The notes beneath the pieces were generated by a model that did not search any database, was not told where the DNA came from, and saw nothing but the letters and a program-made list of their open reading frames with translations. Source: Burkholderia lata (GTDB lineage Bacteria; Pseudomonadota; Gammaproteobacteria; Burkholderiales; Burkholderiaceae). From it: a stretch of DNA of 64,000 nt. Where the stretch lies: contig NC_007511.1 of NCBI RefSeq assembly GCF_000012945.1, positions 1,798,001-1,862,000 of the forward strand, in the 5' to 3' direction. The position numbers were made by a program, and so were the translations under genes. This document shows, piece by piece, positions 18,485 through 30,362 of the stretch; within the stretch, counting starts at the first letter, position 1, and every line of letters begins with the position of its first letter.

Positions 18485-19114
18485 ATTCCACCCTCGCCAC
18501 CCAATAGCCACGCGCCGGTTTTCAGCTTCGAAACCGGATGATCTGATTGAAAAAGGGACAATTAATTGATCGGTAATTGTGTAACCTGCATATCCATCCA
18601 TTGCAATCCGTGTCGGCAAATTGTTCTTGTAAAAAGCCGGGTCATATCAATCAGGGTTTTTGAAAGTCGCTTTGGCGAGATGATGGGCAATTGAATTGAT
18701 GTTGGTAAATTAATGGCAAAAGTTAATCCGACCGGTGCGCATGAGCGGCCCGGTTCTGTGGCGTGGACACCTGTCGGATGGGCACGGGGCGCAAGCCGGC
18801 CGGCCGCCGAGCAACGGACGCTCGCGACGCTGGTGGTGTGCCAGGCTATTCGCTTTGCACGAACGGACGGTCCGGTTTTTCGTGCATTGACGCGTGCTGA
18901 CCAAACAACTGACGAATCCGAAAAACACAGCGAACTATAGGCCGTTTTTCCTGTTTCACAAGCACTGAAATTCGTAGTCGATTCTGTATTCAGGTGGAAA
19001 CGGATTGGCGAAATGAAACAAAACGTAACAGCCGGTTCTGTGCCGATGATTGGCACTAGAATCCAACAGCGCTTGTGTGCCACCTTCCAATTCCGCCAAT
19101 CTTTAATTTCAATA
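18485..19114 (+). other. Divergent T6SS promoter region, AT-richer than surroundings
   Basis: This 630-base gap separates the leftward tssJ operon from the rightward lipoprotein-tagH pair and must hold both promoters. It is visibly richer in A and T than the flanking coding DNA, especially 18540-18720 and 18890-19114. No convincing sigma-54 box was found. A weak sigma-70-like pair for tssJ reads TTGCAA-17-TACACA on the minus strand near 18570-18605. Short open frames here lack ribosome sites and coding character, so I call no gene. Confidence 0.6.
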
Positions 19115-19501
19115 ATGAAAGGTCGTTCATCGCTCGTTCTTTTCCTCGGCGCATTGTTGCTGGGGGCCGGCGGGTGCAGTACGTCCCCGACACAGTCGGC
19201 TGCACGCGCGACGGTCGATAGCGCGCGCGCCGCGTACGACAGCGGCGACTACGGGCGCACGATCGCGCTGCTGAGCCATGCGAAGGAGATCGACGGCGCC
19301 GACACCGACACGCAGGTGGCCGCGCACAAGCTCCTCGCGTTCAGCTACTGCGTGACGAACCGCATCACGCCGTGCCGCGCCGAGTTCTCGAAAATTCTCG
19401 ACCTCAACCCGCGCTTCGACTTGTCCCCTGCCGAGAAGGGGCATCCGATCTGGGGGCCCGCGTTCGAATTCGCGCGCCGCAGGCATGCGTCGTCATCCTG
19501 A
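19115..19501 (+). CDS. T6SS-associated small lipoprotein with TPR-like helices
   Basis: The 128-residue product starts MKGRSSLVLFLGALLLGAGGC, a clear lipoprotein signal with the cysteine at 21, followed by helical repeats (ARAAYDSGDYGRTIALLSHAKEI, then AHKLLAFSYCVTNRITPCRAEFSKILDLNPRFDL) that resemble a short TPR pair. The frame extends 34 codons upstream, but the signal peptide fixes this start although no good ribosome site is visible. It sits divergently from tssJ and just upstream of tagH, so a periplasmic or outer-membrane accessory role in the T6SS is inferred. Similar TPR lipoproteins accompany T6SS clusters in other beta-proteobacteria; I do not assign a name. Confidence 0.8.
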   Translation: MKGRSSLVLFLGALLLGAGGCSTSPTQSAARATVDSARAAYDSGDYGRTIALLSHAKEIDGADTDTQVAAHKLLAFSYCVTNRITPCRAEFSKILDLNPRFDLSPAEKGHPIWGPAFEFARRRHASSS

Positions 19502-19545
19502 ACGAACCGGCTGCCACGCGAGCGCTTCACCGAGCGACGTATGAC

Positions 19546-21003
19546 ATGCAACTGATCGTGATCGAACATGCCGGCGAGCCGGTCGAAAACGACTCCTACG
19601 ACGCCGTCGTGTTTCATCCGCCGGGCGGCACCATCGGCCGGGCCAGCGACAACCATCTCGTGTTGCGCGACGACACACGGCAGATTTCGCGGCTGCAGGC
19701 GCTGCTGCAGGTCGGCGACGACGCGTGCCTGCTAAAGAACCTGAGCAGCGTATCGACGATCGAGGTGAACCGCGAGCCGGTCGGCTATGCGCAGGAGCGC
19801 CCGCTCAACACCGGCGACATCATCCGCATCGGGCCGTACGTGCTGCGCGCCGAACGTGACGACGGCGGCGATGGCGACCAGGCACCGGTCATCGACATGG
19901 CGACCGGTACCGGCGCGCACGCCGATCCGCAGCCGCAGGCACACGCGTCAGCGGCCCCCGCACAAGCATCGGCTTCGCGGATCGATACGAAAGGCGCCGG
20001 CAACCGGCTGTGGGGGCTACTCCAGGATCGTCTCGCGCCGCGCGGCAAGGCGGCGGACACCGGCACACGGCCAGGTGGCCCCGCACGTGCGGACGCCGCC
20101 CAGCCGGCGAACCGCGCAGCGCAGACCGTCCCGCCCTCACCCTCGCAGCGCGACTTGAACCAGTTGTCGATCGATCCGCTCGACCTGTTCGCGCAGTCGT
20201 CGGGCGATATCGGTACGTCGGGCACGTCGGGCACGGCGTCGCAAGTCGATCGTGGCAGCGCCAGTCGCGAAGCGTCGTCCACGACCCAGGCCGACCATGC
20301 GCCCGAGTGGACGCAGCACGTGCGTGTGCAGCCAGCCGCCGCGCGCGCCGCCGATGCGCAGCCGGCCGACGAACCGGCGCCGCATGCGCCGCGCGCGCCG
20401 ACGCCCGATGAGCTGCTGAGCGCGTTCTTCGAAGGCGCGGGGCTCGATACGGCCGCCGAGTCGCATCAGTGGTCGGCCGAACAGCTGTACATCGCGGGCC
20501 AGTTGCTGGCGCTGTTCGCGAACGGCACGGTCGAGCTGCTGTCGTCGCGCAGCATCCTGAAGCGCGAGGTCAAGGCGCACATGACGATGCTGCTCGATCG
20601 CGAGAACAACCCGCTGAAGCTGCTGCCGGACGGCGGCGCCGTGCTGCGGCAGATGTTCGGGCTGCCGCTGCCGGGCTTCATGTCGCCGCAGAGCGCGGTG
20701 AGCGACGCGTTCCAGGATCTGCACGCGCACCAGATCGGCATGGTCGCCGGCATGCGCGCCGCGTTGATGGACCTGCTGACGCGCTTTTCACCGCAACGCC
20801 TGCGCGAGCGCGACGACGCGATGCGCTGGTACGAGAAGCGCGTGCCCGTGCTGTACAAGGCGAGGATGTGGGATCGCTACGCGGCGACCCATCGCGACAC
20901 GGTGTTCGCGATCGAAGACGATTTCGCGTCGGTGTTCGGCAAGGCGTTCCTGGCCGCGTACGACGCGGAAGTGGAAAGCTACCGCGGCAGCGGCCGGCAT
21001 TGA
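19546..21003 (+). CDS. tagH: T6SS FHA-domain protein TagH (ImpI/Fha)
   Basis: TagH binds phosphothreonine through its FHA domain and is the expected substrate/partner of PpkA. In the 485-residue product the FHA domain is at residues 1-100, with GGTIGRASDNHLVL and the NLSSVSTIEVN and ADVIRIG-like (GDIIRIGPYVL) strands. A long Ala/Gly/Ser/Pro-rich linker follows, then the T6SS-FHA C-terminal domain from about 285 (LLSAFFEGAGLD, QSAVSDAFQDLHAHQIGMVAGMRAAL, WDRYAATHRDTVFAIEDDFASVFGKAFLAAY). The chosen ATG begins MQLIVIEHAG and lies 44 bases after the lipoprotein stop; the frame is open further upstream but overlaps that gene. Confidence 0.92.
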   Translation: MQLIVIEHAGEPVENDSYDAVVFHPPGGTIGRASDNHLVLRDDTRQISRLQALLQVGDDACLLKNLSSVSTIEVNREPVGYAQERPLNTGDIIRIGPYVLRAERDDGGDGDQAPVIDMATGTGAHADPQPQAHASAAPAQASASRIDTKGAGNRLWGLLQDRLAPRGKAADTGTRPGGPARADAAQPANRAAQTVPPSPSQRDLNQLSIDPLDLFAQSSGDIGTSGTSGTASQVDRGSASREASSTTQADHAPEWTQHVRVQPAAARAADAQPADEPAPHAPRAPTPDELLSAFFEGAGLDTAAESHQWSAEQLYIAGQLLALFANGTVELLSSRSILKREVKAHMTMLLDRENNPLKLLPDGGAVLRQMFGLPLPGFMSPQSAVSDAFQDLHAHQIGMVAGMRAALMDLLTRFSPQRLRERDDAMRWYEKRVPVLYKARMWDRYAATHRDTVFAIEDDFASVFGKAFLAAYDAEVESYRGSGRH

Positions 21004-21011
21004 GCGTCGGA

Positions 21012-21048
21012 CGGCACGCCCGTCATCGGCAATGGGCGATGCGTGCCG
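21012..21048. terminator. Hairpin between convergent tagH and diguanylate cyclase genes
   Basis: CGGCACG at 21012-21018 pairs with CGTGCCG at 21042-21048, and inner bases can extend the stem (CATCG with CGATG). It lies eight bases after the tagH stop and ten before the end of the opposite gene. There is no T-run, so it is a possible bidirectional end point rather than a canonical intrinsic terminator. Confidence 0.4.
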
Positions 21049-21057
21049 GCGGCGGTG

Positions 21058-22536
21058 TCAGGTGTCCGTTTCATGCGAGGCAACCTTGTTTCGCCCGGTT
21101 TCCTTCGCGTGGTACAACGCCTCGTCGGCCGCCTTGATCACCGACTCGACTTCCCCTTCCTGCTCGGGCGCCCAGCTTGCCACGCCGATGCTCGCGGTGA
21201 CGCGCCCGAATTCGCTTTCCGCATGTTCGATCGCCAGCCCGTCGATGGCCGCGCGAATCCGCTCGGCGATCTCCGTCGCCCCCGTGGCCGGCGTATCGGG
21301 CAGGATCACGACGAACTCCTCGCCGCCATAGCGGGCCGCGGTGTCCGCGGGGCGCCGGATGTTGTCGCCGATGCACCGCGCAACCGCCGTCAGCGCGTCG
21401 TCGCCGGCCTGGTGACCATACGTGTCGTTGAAGGCCTTGAAGCGGTCGACGTCGACGAACAGCAGCGAGAATACCGAGCGGGCACGGCGTGCACGGCGCC
21501 ATTCGAGGTCCAGCACTTCGCCGAACGAGCGGCGATTGTTGAGCCCGGTGAGGCCGTCGGTGCGCGCGAGCATCACCAGCTCGGATTCGGCCCGCATCCG
21601 GCGCCGCAACTGGGTGCCCAGCATGAAGGACAGCACGATGAACGCCGCGCCGAAGGTCGCCACCAGCGCGCCGATCGTGATCGCCCGGTGCCGCCACGCG
21701 GCGTAGATGTCCTGCTCCGCCTCGGCGACCATGATGATCAGCGGCAGGTGCGGCAGCGTCTTGAAGTAGTACAGGCGGCGCACGTTGTCGATCGTCGAGG
21801 TATCGAGGAACGAGCCTTCCGGCGCGGTCAGGAAGTGCCGAAACGTCGCCGCCTTGCTGATGTCGCGGCCGATGGTGTGCACGTCGTACGGCTGGCGCAT
21901 GAACATGATGCCGTCCGTGCCGACCAGCGATATCGCGCCGTGCGAGCCCAGCGCGAGGCCGGCGAACAGCGTGTGGAAATACTCGAGGTTGACCGCGATC
22001 ATCACGATGCCGCCGAACGAGCCGTCCGGATTCGACACGCGGCGCGTCAGCGCCACGCTGAGCGAGCCACCGCGCAGGCGGGACGCGTAGGGATCGCTGA
22101 TGTAAAGCCCGGCGTCCGGATTGTCCCGGTGAACCGTAAAGTACTTGCGATCGCCGAAATTGCCCTGTCGCGGCACATCGTTCGCCGAATCCAGGATGAT
22201 GTTGCCGGCCGAATCCAGCACGAGCATCGAGCCGAGAAATTTCGCCGTCATCGCGTGATCGAACAGGATGCCGCGCCGCAACGCCGGCGAGGCTGCCATG
22301 ACGTCCGGCCGCTGCAGGCCCTGAATCACCGCTTCCAGCGACAGGCCGTACAACTCGATATTGCGCTCGATGTCGCGCTCGGCGACGAGCGCCAGATTCC
22401 GCGACGTGTCGCGCGCGCGATCGAGCGCGTCGTGACGGCTCTGAAACAACTGCAATATGCAGAGGCCCATTAGCGCGCACGCTATCAAGGTCCCCGCCAG
22501 CACAACGTAGTACGGCGCTGCCGACCGCGGATGCAT
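21058..22536 (-). CDS. Membrane diguanylate cyclase with periplasmic sensor
   Basis: This enzyme makes cyclic di-GMP from two GTP. The 492-residue protein has a membrane helix at about 8-30, a periplasmic double-Cache-like sensor (FDHAMTAKFLGSMLVLDSAGNIILDS, GDRKYFTVHRDNPDAGLYISDPY), a second helix near 288-310, and a C-terminal GGDEF domain. The active motif is intact as GGEEF near 404-408, and RPAD ends five residues earlier, the normal position of the product-inhibition I-site. Metal-binding FVDVDRFKAFND is present. AGGA lies six bases before the start. It is a single gene; the ligand is unknown. Confidence 0.93.
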   Translation of the reverse strand: MHPRSAAPYYVVLAGTLIACALMGLCILQLFQSRHDALDRARDTSRNLALVAERDIERNIELYGLSLEAVIQGLQRPDVMAASPALRRGILFDHAMTAKFLGSMLVLDSAGNIILDSANDVPRQGNFGDRKYFTVHRDNPDAGLYISDPYASRLRGGSLSVALTRRVSNPDGSFGGIVMIAVNLEYFHTLFAGLALGSHGAISLVGTDGIMFMRQPYDVHTIGRDISKAATFRHFLTAPEGSFLDTSTIDNVRRLYYFKTLPHLPLIIMVAEAEQDIYAAWRHRAITIGALVATFGAAFIVLSFMLGTQLRRRMRAESELVMLARTDGLTGLNNRRSFGEVLDLEWRRARRARSVFSLLFVDVDRFKAFNDTYGHQAGDDALTAVARCIGDNIRRPADTAARYGGEEFVVILPDTPATGATEIAERIRAAIDGLAIEHAESEFGRVTASIGVASWAPEQEGEVESVIKAADEALYHAKETGRNKVASHETDT

Positions 22537-22937
22537 CCGTTTCCTCTCAGGTTAGGCCGACGCTGACGCACCGGTTGTTATGGTTTCTTCTGAATAACCT
22601 ATACCAAAAAGTGTGACATCCGGGTACGAGGTGCAGTCCGTACTTGCCAGGTTGCCGACGACGTGACCCGAGCGGTGTCGCAGGAATCGTGTTCCGCTCG
22701 TGCCGGCACCGGGTGCCGGCGTCGATTCACCGAGGATCGCGGCATGGCGTGGGTCGTTACCGGTGACGGAATCGAAACAATCGATCCGCAGTGACACGCG
22801 TATTGAAATACCCGGGTGGTTGCCGTTCGAATGTCCGGCTGGCAGGAAAACCGGCGAAAGACCGGGCGTCCCGCCCGGCCTGCGCCGACCGCCCGCGCGA
22901 CGCCGACAGCGCCGCGCACGCGATCGATCGACGACCG
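22537..22937. other. Intergenic region between aldehyde dehydrogenase end and cyclase start
   Basis: The 400 bases carry the promoter for the leftward cyclase (AT-rich stretch 22575-22620) and the end signal of nothing on the plus strand. A 19-base near-palindrome with arms GCCGGCACC and GGTGCCGGC lies at 22702-22720, and a terminator-like hairpin for the aldehyde dehydrogenase at 22856-22878. No gene with a ribosome site or family motif was seen. Confidence 0.5.
22856..22878 (-). terminator. Probable intrinsic terminator of the aldehyde dehydrogenase gene
   Basis: Read on the minus strand, a seven-pair stem CCGGGCG/CGCCCGG with a three-base loop is followed by TCTTTC. It lies about 60 bases beyond the stop codon. 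The short, mixed T-run makes it moderate in strength. Confidence 0.5.
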
Positions 22938-25834
<2,897 letters not shown>

Positions 25835-25849
25835 GGTCGTCGCCTCCCC

Positions 25850-28072
25850 TCAAGCCGTCTTCAGTTGGTCGCCGACGGGCAGCTTGCGCAGCCGCTTGCC
25901 GGTCGCCGCGAAGATCGCGTTCGACACCGCCGCGGCCGTCGCGGCCGTGCCCGGCTCGCCGATCCCGCCCGGCGCTTCACCGCTTTTCACGAGATGCACC
26001 TCGATCGGCGGCGTCTCGTTGATCCGCAGCATCCGGTAGTCGGTGAAGTTGCTCTGCACGACGCGGCCGTCCTCGATCGTGATCTCGCCGTACAGCGCGC
26101 CCGTGATCCCGAAGATGATGCCGCCCTGCACCTGCGCCTCGATCGTGTTCGGATTGACAACCATCCCGCAATCGACCGCGCACACGACACGCTTCACCTG
26201 CACCTCGCCGTTGTCCACCGCGACGTCGACGACGATCGAGAAGAAGCTGCCGAACGCGTGCATCACCGAAACGCCGCGCCCTTGCCCCGTCGGCAGCGCC
26301 GGGCCGCCCCAGCCGGCCGCCTTCGTCGCGACGTCGAGCACGTTGAGCGCGCGCGGCGTCTTGCCGAGCAGCGCGCGGCGATATTGCACCGGGTCGGTCT
26401 TGGTCTGAGCGGCCAGTTCGTCGATGAAGCTCTCGACCACGAACGTGCCGCGCGTCGGGCCGACGCCGCGCCAGAACGCGGTCGGCACGTGGCGCGGCTC
26501 CTGGCGCACGTAGTCGACCAGCTGGTTCGGCAGGTCGTACGGCAGTTCGGCCGCGACCTCGACCGCATCGGGATCGACGCCGTGCTGGAACGCCGGCGGC
26601 GCAAAGCGCGCCATGATCGACGAGCCGACGATCCGGTGCTGCCACGCGACCGGCTTGCCGTTCGCGTCGAGGCCGGCCGAAATCCTGTCGTAGTAGCACG
26701 GCCGGTACATGTCGTGCTGCACGTCTTCCTCGCGCGTCCAGACCACCTTCACCGGTGCGTTGACCTGTTTGCCGACCTTCACGGCCTGCGCAATCATGTC
26801 CGTCTCCAGCCGCCGGCCGAAGCCGCCGCCGAGCAGGTGGTTGTGCACGGCGATCTTGTCCGGCGCGAGGCCCGTGAGCCGCTGTACGGTGTCGCGCGCG
26901 AACGTCGGTACCTGCGTGCCGACCCAGATCTCGCAGCCGTCGCCGCGCACGTGCACCGTACAGTTCACCGGTTCCATCGTCGCGTGGGCGAGCAACGGCT
27001 GTTCGTAGACGGCATCGACGCGCGTCTTCGCATTCGCGAATGCCTTGTCGACGTCGCCGTCCTTGCGGGCGACCGCGCCCTTGCCGTTCGCCGCCGCCTG
27101 CGCGAGATCGGCGAACAGATCCTTCGTCGAAACCTTCGCGCCCGCGCCCTCGTTCCACTTCACGACCAGCGCCGACGCGCCGCGCTTCGCGGCCCATGTG
27201 TGATCGCCGACCACCGCCACCGCGTTGTCGACGCGCACGACCTGGCGCACGCCGGGAATCTTCTTCGCGGCCGTGTCGTCGACGCTGGCGACCGTGCCGC
27301 CGAACACCGGGCTGTTCACGATCACCGCGTACAGCATGCCGGGCAGGCGCACGTCGAGCCCGAACTGGGCCGTGCCGTCGACCTTTTCCGGCGAATCGAG
27401 CCGCTTCGCAGGCGTGCCGATCAGCTTGAAATCCGCCGGCTTCTTCAGTGCGACGTCCTTCGGCACCGGCAACTTCGCCGCCGCATCGGCAAGCTGGCCG
27501 TACGACGCGCGCCGGCCGCTCGGCGGATGCTGCACTTCGCCGTTCGCGGCGCGGCAGGTGGCCGGATCGACGTTCCATTGCTTCGCGGCGGCCGCGACCA
27601 GCAACGTCCGGGCGGTCGCGCCCGCACGGCGCAGCGGTTCCCATGCATAGCGCACCGACGTCGAGCCGCCGGTGAGCTGGCCGCCGAGCAGCGGATCGAG
27701 GAACAGCTTCTCGTTCGGCGGCGCATGATCGAGCGTCACGCTCGACAGCGGCACTTCGAGCTCTTCCGCGATCAGCATCGGCAGCGCCGTATAGACGCCT
27801 TGCCCCATCTCGACCTTCGGCATCACCAGCGTGACCTTGCCGGCGCGGTCGATCTGCACGAACGCGTTCGGTGCGAACACGCCGGGTTGAGCCGGTTCGG
27901 CGGCGTCGCCGCCGATTACGGAACGGCGCGCATCGTCACCCGCGGCCGGCAGGCTGAAGCCGAGCAGCAATCCACCGCCGGCCGCCGCGCCCAGCGACAC
28001 GCCGAGCCTGAGGAACGAACGGCGTGACACACCTGTGCCGGCCTTACCGGCTTCGATCAGTCCTCGCGACAT
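25850..28072 (-). CDS. iorB: Molybdenum hydroxylase large subunit (isoquinoline 1-oxidoreductase beta-type)
   Basis: This is the molybdopterin subunit of a xanthine-oxidase-family aldehyde/N-heterocycle hydroxylase. The 740-residue protein carries a Tat signal, SRRSFLRLGVSLGAAAGG from residue 16, and a duplicated cofactor domain. Recognisable parts are VEMGQGVYTALPMLIAEEL, GGFGRRLETD, the WRGVGPTRGTFVVESFIDELA block and a C-terminal GEPG(T)AATAAAVSNAI with the catalytic-type GIGEPG glutamate. It follows iorA after one base and precedes the triheme cytochrome. Substrate is unknown; isoquinoline use is only the family name, aldehydes are equally likely. Confidence 0.91.
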   Translation of the reverse strand: MSRGLIEAGKAGTGVSRRSFLRLGVSLGAAAGGGLLLGFSLPAAGDDARRSVIGGDAAEPAQPGVFAPNAFVQIDRAGKVTLVMPKVEMGQGVYTALPMLIAEELEVPLSSVTLDHAPPNEKLFLDPLLGGQLTGGSTSVRYAWEPLRRAGATARTLLVAAAAKQWNVDPATCRAANGEVQHPPSGRRASYGQLADAAAKLPVPKDVALKKPADFKLIGTPAKRLDSPEKVDGTAQFGLDVRLPGMLYAVIVNSPVFGGTVASVDDTAAKKIPGVRQVVRVDNAVAVVGDHTWAAKRGASALVVKWNEGAGAKVSTKDLFADLAQAAANGKGAVARKDGDVDKAFANAKTRVDAVYEQPLLAHATMEPVNCTVHVRGDGCEIWVGTQVPTFARDTVQRLTGLAPDKIAVHNHLLGGGFGRRLETDMIAQAVKVGKQVNAPVKVVWTREEDVQHDMYRPCYYDRISAGLDANGKPVAWQHRIVGSSIMARFAPPAFQHGVDPDAVEVAAELPYDLPNQLVDYVRQEPRHVPTAFWRGVGPTRGTFVVESFIDELAAQTKTDPVQYRRALLGKTPRALNVLDVATKAAGWGGPALPTGQGRGVSVMHAFGSFFSIVVDVAVDNGEVQVKRVVCAVDCGMVVNPNTIEAQVQGGIIFGITGALYGEITIEDGRVVQSNFTDYRMLRINETPPIEVHLVKSGEAPGGIGEPGTAATAAAVSNAIFAATGKRLRKLPVGDQLKTA

Positions 28073-28073
28073 G

Positions 28074-28529
28074 TCACACCTCCTTCGCGGCTTGCTTCAC
28101 GGCCGCGCGAATCCGGTTGTACGTGCCGCAGCGGCAGATGTTGCCGGCCATCGCCGCGTCGATGTCGGCGTCGCTCGGGTTCGGGTTCGATGCGATCAGC
28201 GCGGTGGCGGCCATCACCTGCCCCGACTGGCAGTAGCCGCACTGGACGACGTCGAGCTCGCGCCACGCCTGCTGGACCTTGTGGCCGGCCGGCGTCGCGC
28301 CGACGGCTTCGATCGTCGTGATCTTGCGGCCCGCGACGGCCGCGACCGGCAGCACGCACGAGCGCGCGGCGACGCCGTCGAGATGCACCGTGCACGCGCC
28401 GCACTGGGCGATCCCGCAGCCGAACTTCGTGCCGGTGAGCCCGACGACGTCGCGCAGCACCCAGAGCAAGGGCATGTCGTCGGGGGCGTCGACCGAGCGG
28501 GTTTCGCCGTTGATGTTGAGGGTGATCAT
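28074..28529 (-). CDS. iorA: [2Fe-2S] subunit of the molybdenum hydroxylase (IorA-type)
   Basis: The 151-residue protein carries two [2Fe-2S] clusters: plant-ferredoxin-type cysteines at 38, 43, 46 and 58 ([13 protein letters not shown]) and the helical-domain cysteines at 97, 100, 132 and 134 ([19 protein letters not shown]). All eight ligands are present. It is the electron-transfer subunit for the neighbouring IorB protein and would be co-exported with it, since only IorB has a Tat signal. It is the first gene of the iorA-iorB-cytochrome unit. Confidence 0.94.
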   Translation of the reverse strand: MITLNINGETRSVDAPDDMPLLWVLRDVVGLTGTKFGCGIAQCGACTVHLDGVAARSCVLPVAAVAGRKITTIEAVGATPAGHKVQQAWRELDVVQCGYCQSGQVMAATALIASNPNPSDADIDAAMAGNICRCGTYNRIRAAVKQAAKEV

Positions 28530-28662
28530 TCAGCCTCCGGGGCCGGTGTATGGGGGAGGCGACGCGAACGACGCGCCGCGCGGTGTTGTCATTGCCGCCG
28601 CGCTGTGCGGCGGGTGCCGTGCGGCCCGGGTGGGAGCGAGCCGCGACGGGAGTACAGCGGGA

Positions 28663-28962
28663 TTACTCGGCGACGTCGATGCCCGACAGCACCTTGATGA
28701 CCGGCGGCGCGGTGAACCAGTCGGCCGACTTCGCGCGGAATGCGCCGAAATACGGGCTGGCGAGATGTGCGTCGAACGCAGCCTGGTCGTCGTAGATCTC
28801 GTACAGGTGCAGGTTCGGCGAGCCGTCCTGCTCGCGGAACAGGTCGTAGCGCCGGTTGCCCGGTTCGGTGCGCGTCTTCGCGACCATGCTGCGCAGTTCC
28901 GCCTCGGCGGCCTCCGCGTGTTCGGGTTTCAGGAACAGGGAAGCAATCACGTGAAGCGCCAT
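28663..28962 (-). CDS. Antibiotic-biosynthesis-monooxygenase (ABM) domain protein, YgiN-like
   Basis: This 99-residue protein is a single ABM domain: VIASLFLKPEHAEAAEAELRSMV, then EPGNRRYDLFREQDGSPNLHLYEIYDDQAAFDAHLASPYF. Such small dimeric proteins act on quinols or reactive aromatics, and many have no proven substrate. AGGAG sits six bases before the ATG. It lies between the CurA-like reductase and iorA on the same strand, so a role in handling electrophilic or quinonoid compounds is a reasonable inference only. Confidence 0.85.
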   Translation of the reverse strand: MALHVIASLFLKPEHAEAAEAELRSMVAKTRTEPGNRRYDLFREQDGSPNLHLYEIYDDQAAFDAHLASPYFGAFRAKSADWFTAPPVIKVLSGIDVAE

Positions 28963-28998
28963 CTTGTCACTCCTATCGAAACGGAATCGGGAAAGCCG

Positions 28999-29035
28999 CG
29001 CGCCGGCGTCATGTCTTTCATGTCACGCCGGCGTG
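28999..29035 (-). terminator. Hairpin between the CurA-like gene and the ABM monooxygenase
   Basis: CGCCGGCGT at 29001-29009 pairs with ACGCCGGCG at 29025-29033; the loop contains two GACATG copies on the minus strand. Only a short TTT follows. It could attenuate read-through from the reductase gene into the monooxygenase gene. Confidence 0.4.
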
Positions 29036-29069
29036 CGGCCGGTTGTTGCTGCAAGCCGGTACCGTCGTG

Positions 29070-30128
29070 TCAGGCCAGTTCGTCCGGGCCCACGCGTACG
29101 ACGACCTTGCCGAAATTCTTGCCGGCGAGCAAGCCGATCAGCGCTTCCGGTGCATCGGCGAGATCGGGGACGACGTCCTCGAGCGTCTTCACCTTGCCCT
29201 GCGCGACCCATTCGCTCATGTCCTTCATGAACGTCGCGTAGCCGGTTGCATAGTGATCCAGGATGATGAAACCCTGCATCCGGATGCGCTTGCGCAGGAT
29301 CGTGCCCACGAGTGCCGGCACGCGGTCGCGGCCGGTCGACACGGCCTTGTCGTCGTAGGCCGCGTCGTTGTAATGCGCGATGATCCCGCACACGGGCACG
29401 CGCGCGTGGTCGTTGAGCAGCGGCCACACCGCGTCGAACACGGCCCCGCCGACGTTCTCGAAATAGATGTCGATGCCGTTCGGGCACGCTTCCTTCAGCT
29501 TCGCGGCAAACGCCGGATCGCGGTGGTCGACGCACGCGTCGAAACCGAGCGTATCGGTCACGTACGCGCACTTGTCGGCGCCGCCCGCGACGCCGACCAC
29601 GCGGCAGCCCTTCAGCTTGGCGATCTGGCCGACCACCGCGCCGACCGCGCCGCTCGCCGCCGCGACCACCACGGTTTCACCGGCCTTCGGCTCGCCGATC
29701 TTCAGCAGCCCCGTATAGGCGGTGAAGCCCGGCATGCCGAGCACGCCGAGTGCGTACGACGGATGCGCGAAGTTTCGGCCGAGCGGAATCAGGTCGCGGC
29801 CGTCGGACAACGCATAGTCCTGCCAGCCGGCGCCTGCAACCACCAGGTCGCCTTCGCGGAACGCCGGCAGGTTCGACGAGACGACCTGGCTGACGGTGCC
29901 GCCGACCATCGGCTGGCCGAGTTCGGCCGGCGCCGCATAGGACGGTGCGTCGCTCATCCGGCCGCGCATGTACGGGTCGAGCGACAACCAGACCGTGCGC
30001 AGCAGCACCTGGCCGGCGCCGGGCGTCGGCACCTCACCGGATTCGGTGCGGAAGTTGCCCGGCGTCGGCGCGCCGACCGGGCGCGAATTCAGGATGATCT
30101 GGCGATTAGCGGTCTTGCTTTGCGGCAT
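29070..30128 (-). CDS. NADPH-dependent zinc-free medium-chain reductase, CurA/alkenal reductase type
   Basis: The 352-residue protein belongs to the zinc-independent MDR enzymes that reduce alpha,beta-unsaturated carbonyls (CurA, leukotriene B4 dehydrogenase-like). Visible are the SLDPYMRGRM motif, GGTVSQVV, the nucleotide loop AASGAVGAVVGQIAKLKGCRVVG and the FENVGGAVFDAV block. The start MPQSKTANRQ is set by GGAGG six bases upstream; an in-frame codon five residues earlier is ignored. A NemR-type operator lies 180 bases upstream and the nemR-like gene is next door, fitting detoxification of reactive electrophiles. Confidence 0.9.
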   Translation of the reverse strand: MPQSKTANRQIILNSRPVGAPTPGNFRTESGEVPTPGAGQVLLRTVWLSLDPYMRGRMSDAPSYAAPAELGQPMVGGTVSQVVSSNLPAFREGDLVVAGAGWQDYALSDGRDLIPLGRNFAHPSYALGVLGMPGFTAYTGLLKIGEPKAGETVVVAAASGAVGAVVGQIAKLKGCRVVGVAGGADKCAYVTDTLGFDACVDHRDPAFAAKLKEACPNGIDIYFENVGGAVFDAVWPLLNDHARVPVCGIIAHYNDAAYDDKAVSTGRDRVPALVGTILRKRIRMQGFIILDHYATGYATFMKDMSEWVAQGKVKTLEDVVPDLADAPEALIGLLAGKNFGKVVVRVGPDELA

Positions 30129-30307
30129 GTGAGCCTCCGTCAACAGGAATGGACGTGCTTCGTGGGCACGATCGGATCAGGGATGGACCAGCGGGAGACG
30201 CACGCGGGCGGCAGCATCGGCGCTCAGGCCGGCGCGGCTGCATGCGTGCGGTTGAATCAATCGGGACAGCGTAACGCGGCGTGGCACGTTCGTCATACGC
30301 GGTTGAG

Positions 30308-30322
30308 TAGACCAGTCGTCTA
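30308..30322 (-). promoter_or_regulatory. NemR-type operator at the reductase promoter
   Basis: The dyad TAGAC-CAGTC-GTCTA differs in one spacer base from the copy upstream of the nemR-like gene. It lies just past the nemR terminator and 180 bases upstream of the CurA-like start. Finding the same 15-mer in front of both genes indicates joint control by the TetR-family repressor. Confidence 0.8.
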
Positions 30323-30330
30323 GATTGAGG

Positions 30331-30360
30331 GTAAAAACAAGGCGCGCCGATGCGCGCCTG
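30331..30360 (-). terminator. Intrinsic terminator of the nemR-like gene
   Basis: On the minus strand the stem AGGCGCGC-ATCG-GCGCGCCT is followed by TGTTTTT, starting three bases after the stop codon. This is a textbook Rho-independent terminator and implies that the downstream reductase gene is transcribed from its own promoter. Confidence 0.85.
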
Positions 30361-30362
30361 GG

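Noticed and set aside
19051..19080. TTGGCAC sequence as a sigma-54 promoter for the lipoprotein-tagH pair
   Set aside because: The -12 element is not at the required distance, so the match is only to half of the consensus.
18562..19083. Minus-strand open frame in the T6SS divergent gap
   Set aside because: No ribosome site, atypical residue use, and it would cover the promoters of both operons.
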